Of a stretch of 18,567 nucleotides of DNA, positions 1 to 5,957 are shown in pieces. The stretch comes from an uncultured Clostridia bacterium (lineage in GTDB: Bacteria > Bacillota > Clostridia > Oscillospirales > CAG-272), in assembly GCA_947624945.1 (NCBI GenBank), contig CANQMJ010000037.1, positions 1 to 18,567 of the forward strand, read 5' to 3'. The notes beneath the pieces were generated by a model, which saw only the letters and a list, made by a program, of their open reading frames with translations, was not told the DNA's origin and searched no databases. Within the stretch, counting starts at the first letter, position 1. The number at the start of each line of letters is the position of its first letter. The position numbers and the translations under genes are program-made.

Positions 1-11
1 TGTTGATTTAC

Positions 12-77
12 CTCCATGGATAATATGATTTTTCGTTCGTCCGGAGTGCGTCGCTCCGGGCTCCATGGAGATAATAT
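12..77. repeat. Short direct repeat and small hairpin upstream of istB
   Basis: CTCCATGGA followed by TAATAT occurs at 12-26 and again, with a 2-nt insert, at 61-77. Between them CCGGAG and CTCCGG form a 6-bp stem with a 7-nt loop. The function is unknown; it may be part of the lost upstream portion of the IS element. Confidence 0.35.
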
Positions 78-147
78 ACGGTTGGAAAAAAGTGGATTTG
101 CGATAGATGACGAATGCTTGCGAATGCTACGAAGGGAGGCAGAAGTG

Positions 148-780
148 ATGCTTACGGAGAACACGGTAAACAAGCTGTATGAAATGCGCCTTACCGCAAT
201 GGCTAAAGCGTTCAAAGATCAGATAACCGATACAAACATTCCTAAAGTGTCGTTTGAAGACCGTTTCGGTTTGTTGGTAGAGCAGGAATGGACCTCACGT
301 AAAGACAATCATCTGAAAAGACTCATCAAGCAGGCAAAGTTCGCCGAACCCGACGCATGTGTCGAGGATATTGAATACCACACTGACAGAAACTTAGATC
401 AAACGCAGATAGCGCGGCTGTCCACATGCAATTTCATCACGGAACGGCATAACGTTCTTCTGCTCGGTGCTACCGGTTCGGGTAAGACGTATATCGCTTG
501 TGTTCTCGGCATGGCGGCTGCACGCAGTTTTCTTCAGGTGAGTGGTGAGATATGTCAGACTTCCGGAACTGCTCACCGAGCTTGCAATCGCCCGCGGGAA
601 AGGAACATATCCCAAGATCATACTGCAGTACAAAAAACCGGCGCTGCTCATTCTCGACGAATGGCTGCTGTATCCGCTCAAGGAAACCGAAGATAGAGAT
701 CTTCTCGAGATTGCGGAGACGAGATACAAAAAGTCATCCACAATATTCTGCTCTCAGTTTGACGTCCTAGGCTGGCGAGA
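148..780 (+). pseudogene. istB: Frameshifted IS21-family helper ATPase (IstB-like), 3' end lost
   Basis: IstB proteins are AAA+ helpers that stimulate the IstA transposase of IS21 elements. The start at 148 is preceded by GGGAGG at 8-nt spacing. The first frame gives the IstB N-terminal region and Walker A GATGSGKT (residues 107-114). Near 535-545 the reading moves to the +1 frame, where the protein continues as VRYVRLPELLTELAIARG, a Walker B region LLILDEWLLYPLK and the sensor-like FCSQFD segment. A 1-nt insertion or 2-nt deletion would explain this. After FCSQFDVLGWRE, near 780, the normal IstB C-terminus (about 50 residues) is missing and phage terminase sequence follows. No istA is visible upstream, so the element cannot transpose alone. 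The family call is firm from motifs; the exact frameshift base is approximate. Confidence 0.85.
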
Positions 781-784
781 AATT

Positions 785-922
785 TCAAGCAATGACAAGG
801 AAAAGTCCACAGAGAAGATCGACGGCGCTGTCGCCACCATCATGGCGCTCGACCGGGCGATCCGCTGCGGCAACGATACTGGTTAAAGCGTATATGACCG
901 TCGGGGGCTGTTATTCATTTAA
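785..922 (+). pseudogene. 3' fragment of a phage terminase large subunit
   Basis: In the frame that continues from the istB second frame, residues read KEKSTEKIDGAVATIMALDRAIRCGND. This resembles the C-terminal end of Terminase_1-type phage large terminases, which package DNA into phage heads. A TAA at 884-886 interrupts it, and the same frame then reads SVYDRRGLLFI followed by TAA at 920-922, the usual terminase tail. The gene is therefore both truncated at the 5' end and carries a nonsense codon near its natural end. It is probably a prophage relic. Its stop lies 2 nt from the stop of the convergent minus-strand gene at 925. Confidence 0.72.
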
Positions 923-924
923 TG

Positions 925-1209
925 TCATCCACAGAAATAACCGGCTTCGGCCCCGGCTATGTCAATGGGTGCTTTACTGTCGTAGCACTCGACAATCCAG
1001 TCCTTGCGGTCTTTGACGATTTCCATTGCCTCGTCTTCACTGTAATGCCAGGGACTAAGGCAGAGCCACTCGATCACATCATTGGCATATTCCTCGATGC
1101 TTTGGTAAGTGAAAGGGTGTTCCTTCTCATAAGCCGCCCTTTCAACCTGTGACATTCCAAAGAAGCCCTGGAAGGTCAGACCACTATCTTTGAGTTCTTT
1201 CTTTGGCAT
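925..1209 (-). CDS. Small protein of unknown function (94 aa) under a SAM-I-like riboswitch
   Basis: I do not recognise a named family. The protein is acidic and soluble-looking, with no signal peptide or membrane segment. It contains a helical stretch (SIEEYANDVIEWL, then EDEAMEIVKDRKDWIVECY) and a small-residue C-terminus ending in YFCG. Amphipathic spacing and a plausible composition argue that it is a real gene. The ATG at 1207-1209 has no strong Shine-Dalgarno; an AGGAAA lies about 25 nt upstream. An internal ATG at residue 19 (MSQVERA) is an alternative start, but upstream residues look protein-like. The gene has its own sigma-A promoter and a long leader with aptamer and terminator (1249-1385). 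Such leaders normally switch genes off when SAM is plentiful. Confidence 0.7.
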   Translation of the reverse strand: MPKKELKDSGLTFQGFFGMSQVERAAYEKEHPFTYQSIEEYANDVIEWLCLSPWHYSEDEAMEIVKDRKDWIVECYDSKAPIDIAGAEAGYFCG

Positions 1210-1248
1210 AACAAAACGCTCATTACAGATGATTTCCTATAAAGAGCG

Positions 1249-1280
1249 CAAAAACAGCCCCATCGTTTCGATAGGGCTGT
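1249..1280 (-). terminator. Intrinsic terminator of riboswitch leader 1
   Basis: Read on the minus strand, ACAGCCC/GGGCTGT and an inner ATCG/CGAT form a stem with a C-A mismatch and TTT loop, followed by a short T run. The 5' arm contains CCCUAUCG, exactly complementary to CGAUAGGG in the 3' strand of the aptamer closing helix, so an antiterminator can form instead. Confidence 0.8.
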
Positions 1281-1289
1281 AAACAACGT

Positions 1290-1385
1290 GTCACCCTATC
1301 GATCAAGCATTAGCACCTTACCAGAAGGCAGGTTGCTGTGCGGTCAACGGACTTGTCCATCGCGCACTCTTCATAGGTCGATACC
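1290..1385 (-). promoter_or_regulatory. SAM-I-clade riboswitch aptamer, copy 1, apparently lacking P4
   Basis: On the minus strand the RNA shows SAM-I core elements in order: J1/2 AAGAG, a P2 stem UGCG/CGCA with a kink-turn-like CGA opposite GUUGA, a GGA/UCC tip with loop CAAG, then GCAACC, a P3 hairpin (ACCU/AGGU plus GCC/GGU), and GGUGCUAA. The P2 loop CAAG can pair with CUUG downstream of P3, giving the expected pseudoknot. The segment then runs straight into the P1 3' strand (1293-1303) with no room for a normal P4. The P1 5' strand is near 1373-1382. The family assignment is from motif recognition; ligand identity is inferred from the conserved core. Confidence 0.8.
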
Positions 1386-1414
1386 ATTATAGCAGTTTCA
1401 TTTCGTGTTTTCAA
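1386..1414 (-). promoter_or_regulatory. Sigma-A promoter for riboswitch leader 1
   Basis: On the minus strand: -35 TTGAAA (1409-1414), 17-bp spacer, -10 TATAAT (1386-1391). Transcription would start about 7 nt downstream, at the beginning of the aptamer P1 strand. Confidence 0.85.
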
Positions 1415-1737
1415 GGAAGTAGATGATAATATGGGCATTTTTCTGTTAGAGTACAATAGAAATTGTACAAAAGGAAATAAGATGGAAGAATATACATGAA
1501 TGCGGTAAGATATTCTTGTAGAGCATGTTTTCCTGCTCTTTTGTGTACATCCCTTGAATGTCGTTCGCACAGTCTAAGTTTTTGTCCGCACCCTATACTC
1601 TACAAAATCGAAAGATTGACCGCCTGACAGGCGTGAAATATCATCCCCCTCGGATACGAGGGGGATGATATTTCACTATAACCGAATACACTTCCCCGAC
1701 TAAACCAGCTGTGGCTGCGTTGCTGATTGCACTATTT
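1415..1737. other. Intergenic stretch without a convincing gene
   Basis: No open frame here has a ribosome-binding site or recognisable protein. It contains a perfect inverted repeat GTACAA-6nt-TTGTAC at 1451-1468 (operator-like, target unknown), the palindrome CGCCTGACAGGCG at 1621-1633, and the long hairpin at 1633-1676 listed separately. Confidence 0.5.
1633..1676. repeat. Perfect 20-bp inverted repeat with GATA loop
   Basis: The arms at 1633-1652 and 1657-1676 are exactly complementary over 20 bp around a GATA loop. A 13-bp palindrome (CGCCTG-A-CAGGCG, 1621-1633) abuts it. It lies about 60 nt past the stop of the minus-strand gene at 1738, so it could terminate transcription from either side, but neither flank has a clear T run. 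It could also be a small palindromic interspersed element. The pairing is certain; the role is not. Confidence 0.75.
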
Positions 1738-1983
1738 TCATTTGTTTTTTCCGGCGTTCCAAATGTCATAGACGCGCATTTCGTTGATCGCCACGCGTCC
1801 GTGCTTCGTGCATAGAGCGGTGAAGCACGTAATAATACAGTCAGGGAACTCCTTTGCGGCTTCTTCGCCGTAAGCGCGTGCCGCCTTGTATTCGTCGATT
1901 CCGAATATCTTCAGCACCTTTTCTCTGTCCTTTTCGTCCGTCCCGGACACGACAAACTTCTTTTCGAGCCTTCTTCCAAACAT
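1738..1983 (-). CDS. Small protein of unknown function (81 aa) under a second SAM-I-like riboswitch
   Basis: The start at 1983 is chosen because GGAGG lies 9 nt upstream on the minus strand; the open frame extends further, but that part is riboswitch leader. I do not recognise the family. The protein opens with a basic patch (MFGRRLEKK), then reads as a mixed alpha/beta soluble domain with two cysteines (DCIITCFTALC gives three in total) and ends in a basic tail. There is no signal peptide. It shows no obvious sequence similarity to the other riboswitch-controlled protein at 925-1209, although the two leaders are clearly related. The gene is monocistronic, with its own promoter, aptamer and terminator (2035-2196). 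Confidence 0.78.
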   Translation of the reverse strand: MFGRRLEKKFVVSGTDEKDREKVLKIFGIDEYKAARAYGEEAAKEFPDCIITCFTALCTKHGRVAINEMRVYDIWNAGKNK

Positions 1984-2034
1984 TTCTTTTTCCTCCGTAA
2001 ACGTGTGTGGAATAGATTTCCTATAAAGAGGCAC

Positions 2035-2063
2035 GAAAAAAGCACCCATCGTACGACGGGTGC
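2035..2063 (-). terminator. Intrinsic terminator of riboswitch leader 2
   Basis: On the minus strand GCACCC and GGGTGC form the stem, followed by six T residues. The 5' arm CACCCGUCG can alternatively pair with CGAUGGGUG of the aptamer P1 3' strand (one G-U pair), which is the antiterminator expected for a SAM-off switch. Confidence 0.88.
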
Positions 2064-2074
2064 CGGATCACTAT

Positions 2075-2165
2075 ATACACCCATCGATCAGACTTTGGCA
2101 CCTTGCAATGCAGGTTGCCGGACGGTCATCGGGTCTGTCCCTCGCGTCACTCTTTATGGTTGTAT
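2075..2165 (-). promoter_or_regulatory. SAM-I-clade riboswitch aptamer, copy 2, apparently lacking P4
   Basis: P1 pairs AUACAACCAU (2165 to 2156) with AUGGGUGUAU (2084 to 2075) with a single mismatch. Inside it lie J1/2 AAGAG, P2 GACG/CGUC with a kink-turn-like CGA opposite GAUGA, the tip GGG/CCC with loop ACAGA, then GGCAACC, P3 (ACCUGC/GCAAGGU) and GGUGCCAA. The loop-side CAGAC is complementary to GUCUG just after P3, forming a pseudoknot. Copy 1 keeps this pairing with different bases (CAAG/CUUG), which is covariation support. No P4 hairpin fits between P3 and P1. SAM-binding core elements (GCAACC, GGUGC, AAGAG) are intact. Confidence 0.85.
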
Positions 2166-2167
2166 TC

Positions 2168-2196
2168 AGTATATCACAAATCGACGCGTCTGTCAA
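2168..2196 (-). promoter_or_regulatory. Sigma-A promoter for riboswitch leader 2
   Basis: On the minus strand: -35 TTGACA (2191-2196), 17-bp spacer, -10 TATACT (2168-2173). The start site would fall at the 5' strand of P1. Confidence 0.88.
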
Positions 2197-2294
2197 GCGA
2201 AAACGACGATTTTTGCGGAGCAGAACAGTGCTGTTTCGAACGAGATGTTTTAGACCATTCTCCGACCGTATTCCTTTCGGAGTGCCTTTTCCGT

Positions 2295-3083
2295 TTATTC
2301 TCCGATTTGATCCTCAAACTCGCGCAGAATCGATAAAAGCTCCGGGTCGAGATATTTCTCTGCCGGCCGACGTATGTCGTCGGGCACGCCGTAGTATGCC
2401 TCTGCGATCCCGCCCGTAATGGCAGCTAACGTGTCGCTGTCCCCACCGACGGATATCGCGTTGCGTATGGCGTCCTCAAAGCCGGTAGATTCCAAAAACG
2501 CCTCGACCGCCTGAGGCACTGTTTCCTGACATGTCTCGTTGAAGCGATAAGTATCACGGATGCCGTCAAGGGTAAAATCCAACATGTAGTAATTTTCTTG
2601 AATTGCCTGGCGGATCTCGTCAATTGTTTTTCCAGTACGCGCAAGATAAATCGCGACCGCAGTCGCTTCGGCGCCTTTGATACCCTCCGGATGATCGTGA
2701 GTAACCTCCGTGACGGACTTTGAAAGCTGTTTTGCCTCGTCAAGGCTCCTTGCGATAAAACCGCATGCGCTGACCCTCATCGCCGCACCATTTCCGAAGC
2801 TGTGATACGGCTGCGGATCGTCCGAAAACATCCATTCGTTGAAGCGCCCGCCATATCCGCAGTACGGATAGCGCTGACCGATCCTTCGCATCCAATAGAC
2901 CGCTTTTTCTCCAAGATCGGTGTGATCGCTTTTACTTGAAATGAGAGCTTTTGCAATCGCCAGCGTCATAATTGAATCGTCGGTCGGCGTACACGCCGGG
3001 GTGAAAAGTTCAAAGTCTTTGCTTCTGTGGTTGTTCCATTCAAAACGGGAACCGACAATGTCGCCTATTATTGCTCCTATCAT
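2295..3083 (-). CDS. ADP-ribosylglycohydrolase family protein (DraG-like)
   Basis: This family removes ADP-ribose from proteins or small molecules using a binuclear magnesium centre. The start MIGAIIGD at 3083 is preferred over an upstream in-frame ATG because AGAAAGGA lies 10 nt before it. The family metal ligands are visible: TDDS (residues 34-37), the HDHPEG segment in the middle, and GGDSDT with D215 and D217 near the C-terminus. The length of 262 aa is normal. It has no signal peptide, so it should act in the cytoplasm. It is a single gene with a ~180-nt leader and its own promoter (3271-3299). No ADP-ribosyltransferase partner lies directly beside it. The substrate is unknown: DraG-type reversal of protein modification, or nucleotide and ADP-ribose clean-up, are both possible. 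Confidence 0.92.
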   Translation of the reverse strand: MIGAIIGDIVGSRFEWNNHRSKDFELFTPACTPTDDSIMTLAIAKALISSKSDHTDLGEKAVYWMRRIGQRYPYCGYGGRFNEWMFSDDPQPYHSFGNGAAMRVSACGFIARSLDEAKQLSKSVTEVTHDHPEGIKGAEATAVAIYLARTGKTIDEIRQAIQENYYMLDFTLDGIRDTYRFNETCQETVPQAVEAFLESTGFEDAIRNAISVGGDSDTLAAITGGIAEAYYGVPDDIRRPAEKYLDPELLSILREFEDQIGE

Positions 3084-3219
3084 AATTACATAGTCCTTTC
3101 TGTCAGAAGTTTTTTCAAACAAACGTCTCCGTATCGCTTGCAGGTAAAATCCATTTCTTTTTCATGATCATTACGCTTTACCTTACAACTGTATTTTAAA
3201 GCAAGCGGTGTTCGGTTTG

Positions 3220-3245
3220 GTCGCTCAAAAAGCGACAATTTTTTT
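3220..3245 (+). terminator. Terminator-shaped hairpin without an assigned transcript
   Basis: GTCGCT-5nt-AGCGAC followed by AATTTTTTT is a good intrinsic terminator on the plus strand, but no plus-strand gene precedes it. On the minus strand the same hairpin lies in the 5' leader of the ADP-ribosylglycohydrolase mRNA without a T run. Confidence 0.55.
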
Positions 3246-3270
3246 GCGGATGCTGCAATTTGCATAGTGA

Positions 3271-3299
3271 ATTGTACGCTGACGACGTCAGTTTGTCAA
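3271..3299 (-). promoter_or_regulatory. Sigma-A promoter of the DraG-like gene with a palindrome in its spacer
   Basis: On the minus strand: -35 TTGACA (3294-3299), 17-bp spacer, -10 TACAAT (3271-3276). The spacer contains the perfect palindrome CTGACG-A-CGTCAG (3279-3291), a position where a bound repressor would block RNA polymerase. No dedicated regulator gene is visible nearby. Confidence 0.8.
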
Positions 3300-3741
3300 G
3301 ATAAGTACAAAACGGCGTTTTTTTATGCGGGATCACACGGCTGACGATATCATTCGTGCGTTTGATGCGTCTATGTATAATTATCTTGTTTTTTCGGCAA
3401 TAAAGTGGTAAAGTAAAGTTATACTTATCTGATTTAGTCTGAAGAGCGGCGACATCCTGCTCAAAGGTGTGAAAACATCCAATATCGACCGAATGTTTTT
3501 GTCATCAGATATAGAACTCATGCTCTTGAAATGCGCATGATATGGATGCAATGAGAAGAAAGGAAAAATGCGAGAGTGAAGACACACGGAACGCGTGCGT
3601 TCATGTGACGTAAAAATTTACGGCACGTCATTGACAGGTCGGTATAATGTTGATTTATCGAATGGGATATGGTAAAATATTAAAGCAATTAGAAAACCGG
3701 CGGCGGAGAGCGGAGAGTCGAATGCTTCGCATATCAAGCGT
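3300..3741. other. Intergenic region upstream of the signalling operon
   Basis: Only short open frames (up to ~36 codons) without ribosome-binding sites are present, so I call no gene. It holds the nested inverted repeat TGACGT/ACGTCA (3606-3630) with an inner CGTAAA-AA-TTTACG (3609-3622), and the operon promoter. I see no c-di-GMP or other known riboswitch motif. Confidence 0.5.
3650..3678 (+). promoter_or_regulatory. Probable promoter of the MBL/HD-GYP/FecR/cyclase operon
   Basis: TTGATT (3650-3655), 17-bp spacer, TAAAAT (3673-3678). A separate perfect TATAAT lies at 3643-3648 but has no well-spaced -35, so the site at 3650-3678 is preferred. The first gene starts about 60 nt downstream. 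Confidence 0.55.
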
Positions 3742-4530
3742 ATGAATGAATGGATAATTCGTGTATGGGGCACGCGCGGAGGCGGATGCGCGCCCAGAAA
3801 AGAATATATGGTCTACGGCGGGAACACATCGTGCTTCTCCGTTGAGATCGGCAATGAAGTGATCGTATTTGACGCCGGAACGGGGCTCACCGCGCTCGGA
3901 AAAGAGCTCGCCGGACGCGGCGTCAAAAACATAAATATTCTTTTGAGCCATCCGCACCTTGACCACATAGCGGGGCTGACAGATTTTGCGCCGCTGTCAG
4001 ATCCTTCGTCGAAAGTGGTAATATGGGGGCGGGCCGGTCTTGACCGCGATATTTCGCGCATGATAGGACCGCCGATCTGGCCCGTAAGTATCAGTCAATA
4101 TTCGGCTGAGGCAGTTTTTAAGTCGGTCGGCGAAGGCGAGACGTTTTCGCCGGTAGGGGGCGTCAAGGTTGTGACGATGAACGCTTCTCACCCGGGCGGG
4201 AGTTTTATATACAAGCTTGAATGCGGCGGCAAAAAGCTCGTATATGCGCTCGACAACGAGTATGCAGGAAATAATGTCGAGCTTGCGAAGTTCGCATACG
4301 GCGCCGATCTGATGATATGGGACGCATCGTTTGCGCCGGGGAAAGAGATCGGCGGATGGGGACATTCAACGTGGGCACAGGGCGTCGAGCTCGGGCGCAC
4401 GGCATACGCCGGACGCGTTCTCATGACACACTTTTCAAAGGATATGAATGACGAACTCCTGACCGCTATGGAAAATGAGGCGGGAGAGCGGTGTATTTTC
4501 GCAAAAGAAGGAATGGTTTTAACGATATGA
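3742..4530 (+). CDS. Metallo-beta-lactamase-fold hydrolase
   Basis: The 262-aa protein carries a full MBL-fold metal set: HPHLDH (H70, H72, D74, H75), H150 in NASHPGG, D171 in LDNEY and H230 in MTHFS. The early GNTSC and VFDAGTG segments are typical of PhnP/RNase Z-like members that cleave phosphodiester bonds, so a cyclic-nucleotide or other phosphodiesterase role is plausible in this operon but not shown. There is no signal peptide or extra domain. The ATG at 3742 has no clear Shine-Dalgarno; no better in-frame start was found. Its TGA stop overlaps the ATG of the GAF/HD-GYP gene (ATGA), implying coupled translation. The substrate is unknown. Confidence 0.9.
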   Translation: MNEWIIRVWGTRGGGCAPRKEYMVYGGNTSCFSVEIGNEVIVFDAGTGLTALGKELAGRGVKNINILLSHPHLDHIAGLTDFAPLSDPSSKVVIWGRAGLDRDISRMIGPPIWPVSISQYSAEAVFKSVGEGETFSPVGGVKVVTMNASHPGGSFIYKLECGGKKLVYALDNEYAGNNVELAKFAYGADLMIWDASFAPGKEIGGWGHSTWAQGVELGRTAYAGRVLMTHFSKDMNDELLTAMENEAGERCIFAKEGMVLTI

Positions 4531-5957
4531 CACAAGATGAGATAAACCGAATACTTCAAATAGGCGTCGAGCTTTCGTCCGAACGTGATACGGACAGGCT
4601 GCTCGAGCACATACTCGACTGCGTTATGGAGCTCGCGCACTGCGACGCCGGTACGCTCTATCTGTATGAAGACGGCATGCTGCAGTTCCGGCTGATGAGA
4701 AACAAGTCGCGCGCGATAGGGACGCTTCCGCCCGTTCCGCTCAAAAAAGAGCACGTGTGCGCGCTCGCCTATATCGAGGGGCGCACGCTCAACATCGGCG
4801 ACGTATACGAAAGCGAGCTCTGCGATTTTTCGGGAGCGAAGAAATACGACGAGATAAGCGGGTACAGGACAAAATCAATGCTCGTTGTTCCGATGTGCAG
4901 CCGTGAGGGTGAAAAGCTCGGCGTTCTCCAGCTTATAAATGCGACAGGCGCGGACGGTGTCGTATGTCCGTTCCCCGACGATATGGCGCTCGTGCTCGAA
5001 TCTGTTGCATCGCAGGCGGCTATCACGATAAGAAACGTCCGCTACATAAAGCAGATACGCGAGATGTTCCACTCGTTCGTGCGGATGCTTTCCACCGCCG
5101 TCGACGAGCGCACGCCGTACAATGCAAGTCATACGCGTCATATGGCCGAATACTGCGGGAGATTTATAGACTATCTCAACGCAAAGACGCCGGGGAGATT
5201 CAGTCCCGAGCGCAAAGAGGAAATACTTATGAGCGTATGGCTGCACGACATCGGCAAGCTCGTCACCCCGCTCGAGGTCATGAACAAGTCGACGCGCCTC
5301 ACCCCCGAACTGCGGCGCATCATCGAGCACAGATTTGAGATAATAGGGCTGCGCGGTGAGATAGAATATCTGCGCGGGAATATGTCAGTCGTCGAGTTCG
5401 AAAATCTCAAACGTGAGCTTGACGATGCCCGCAGGCTCATAAACGACGCCGATGCGGCAGGATTTCAGACGGACGAGCGTCTCGACGCTGTAAAAGCGCT
5501 GTCGACAAAGACATATTCGGACGGTCAAAACGAGCTTCCGTGGCTGACGGAACAAGAAACCGAGCTTCTGTCGATAAGGCGCGGGACGCTGTCCGACGAG
5601 GAAAGAGAGATAATGAACGCGCACGTTATACTTACCGATAAGCTGCTTTCCGACATCAGCTTTCCCGACGATCTCTCGCATGTGAGAGCGTGGGCGTCTA
5701 TGCATCACGAATTTTTGAACGGAGAGGGGTATCCTTCCCATCTTTCCGGCAGCGAGATACCGGAGGAGGTGCGCATAATAACTATCCTCGACATATTCGA
5801 TGCGCTCGTCGCGTCAGACAGGCCGTACAAAAAAGGCATGCCTGTCGACCGTGCGCTCGGAATACTTACGGAAATGGTCGAAAAAGAGCATAAGCTCGAC
5901 GCGGTATTGACGCGTGACTTTATCGAGAGCAGATGCTGGGAGAGTGAAAAACAATGA
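4527..5957 (+). CDS. GAF and HD-GYP domain protein, putative cyclic-dinucleotide phosphodiesterase
   Basis: The start is the ATG overlapping the previous stop; an AAGAAGGA lies about 12 nt upstream. The protein is 476 aa. Residues ~5-160 form a GAF domain, a small-molecule or redox sensor fold. Residues ~190-460 form an HD-GYP domain, a family that degrades c-di-GMP or related cyclic dinucleotides. The catalytic HDIGK is at 240-244, HHE at 393-395 and the signature GEGYP at 399-403. The distance from HD to HHE is 153 residues, about 90 more than in typical HD-GYP domains, because of a charged helical insertion at roughly 258-350. It is cytoplasmic, with no membrane segment. Its TGA overlaps the ATG of the FecR-like gene. 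Catalytic motifs look intact, so activity is likely; the exact nucleotide is not known. Confidence 0.92.
   Translation: MTQDEINRILQIGVELSSERDTDRLLEHILDCVMELAHCDAGTLYLYEDGMLQFRLMRNKSRAIGTLPPVPLKKEHVCALAYIEGRTLNIGDVYESELCDFSGAKKYDEISGYRTKSMLVVPMCSREGEKLGVLQLINATGADGVVCPFPDDMALVLESVASQAAITIRNVRYIKQIREMFHSFVRMLSTAVDERTPYNASHTRHMAEYCGRFIDYLNAKTPGRFSPERKEEILMSVWLHDIGKLVTPLEVMNKSTRLTPELRRIIEHRFEIIGLRGEIEYLRGNMSVVEFENLKRELDDARRLINDADAAGFQTDERLDAVKALSTKTYSDGQNELPWLTEQETELLSIRRGTLSDEEREIMNAHVILTDKLLSDISFPDDLSHVRAWASMHHEFLNGEGYPSHLSGSEIPEEVRIITILDIFDALVASDRPYKKGMPVDRALGILTEMVEKEHKLDAVLTRDFIESRCWESEKQ

Noticed and set aside
1310..1570. Open frame of 86 codons on the minus strand
   Set aside because: It overlaps the promoter and 5' half of riboswitch leader 1, has no ribosome-binding site and a composition unlike a protein.
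2060..2419. Plus-strand open frame of 119 codons
   Set aside because: It lies over the riboswitch, its promoter and the end of the DraG-like gene on the other strand; no recognisable protein.
3119..3175. Possible leader peptide (MIMKKKWILPASDTETFV) before the DraG-like gene
   Set aside because: It has only a weak AAGG upstream and no regulatory codon run; coding cannot be supported.
3381..3587. Minus-strand open frame of 68 codons in the intergenic region
   Set aside because: No ribosome-binding site or promoter, and no protein-like pattern I recognise.
3631..3648. TTGACA followed by TATAAT as the operon promoter
   Set aside because: The boxes are only 6 bp apart, so they cannot work as one promoter; a 17-bp pair at 3650-3678 fits better.
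4188..4754. Long antisense open frame of 188 codons under the MBL and HD-GYP genes
   Set aside because: It is a shadow of GC-rich coding sequence on the other strand; no start signals or motifs.
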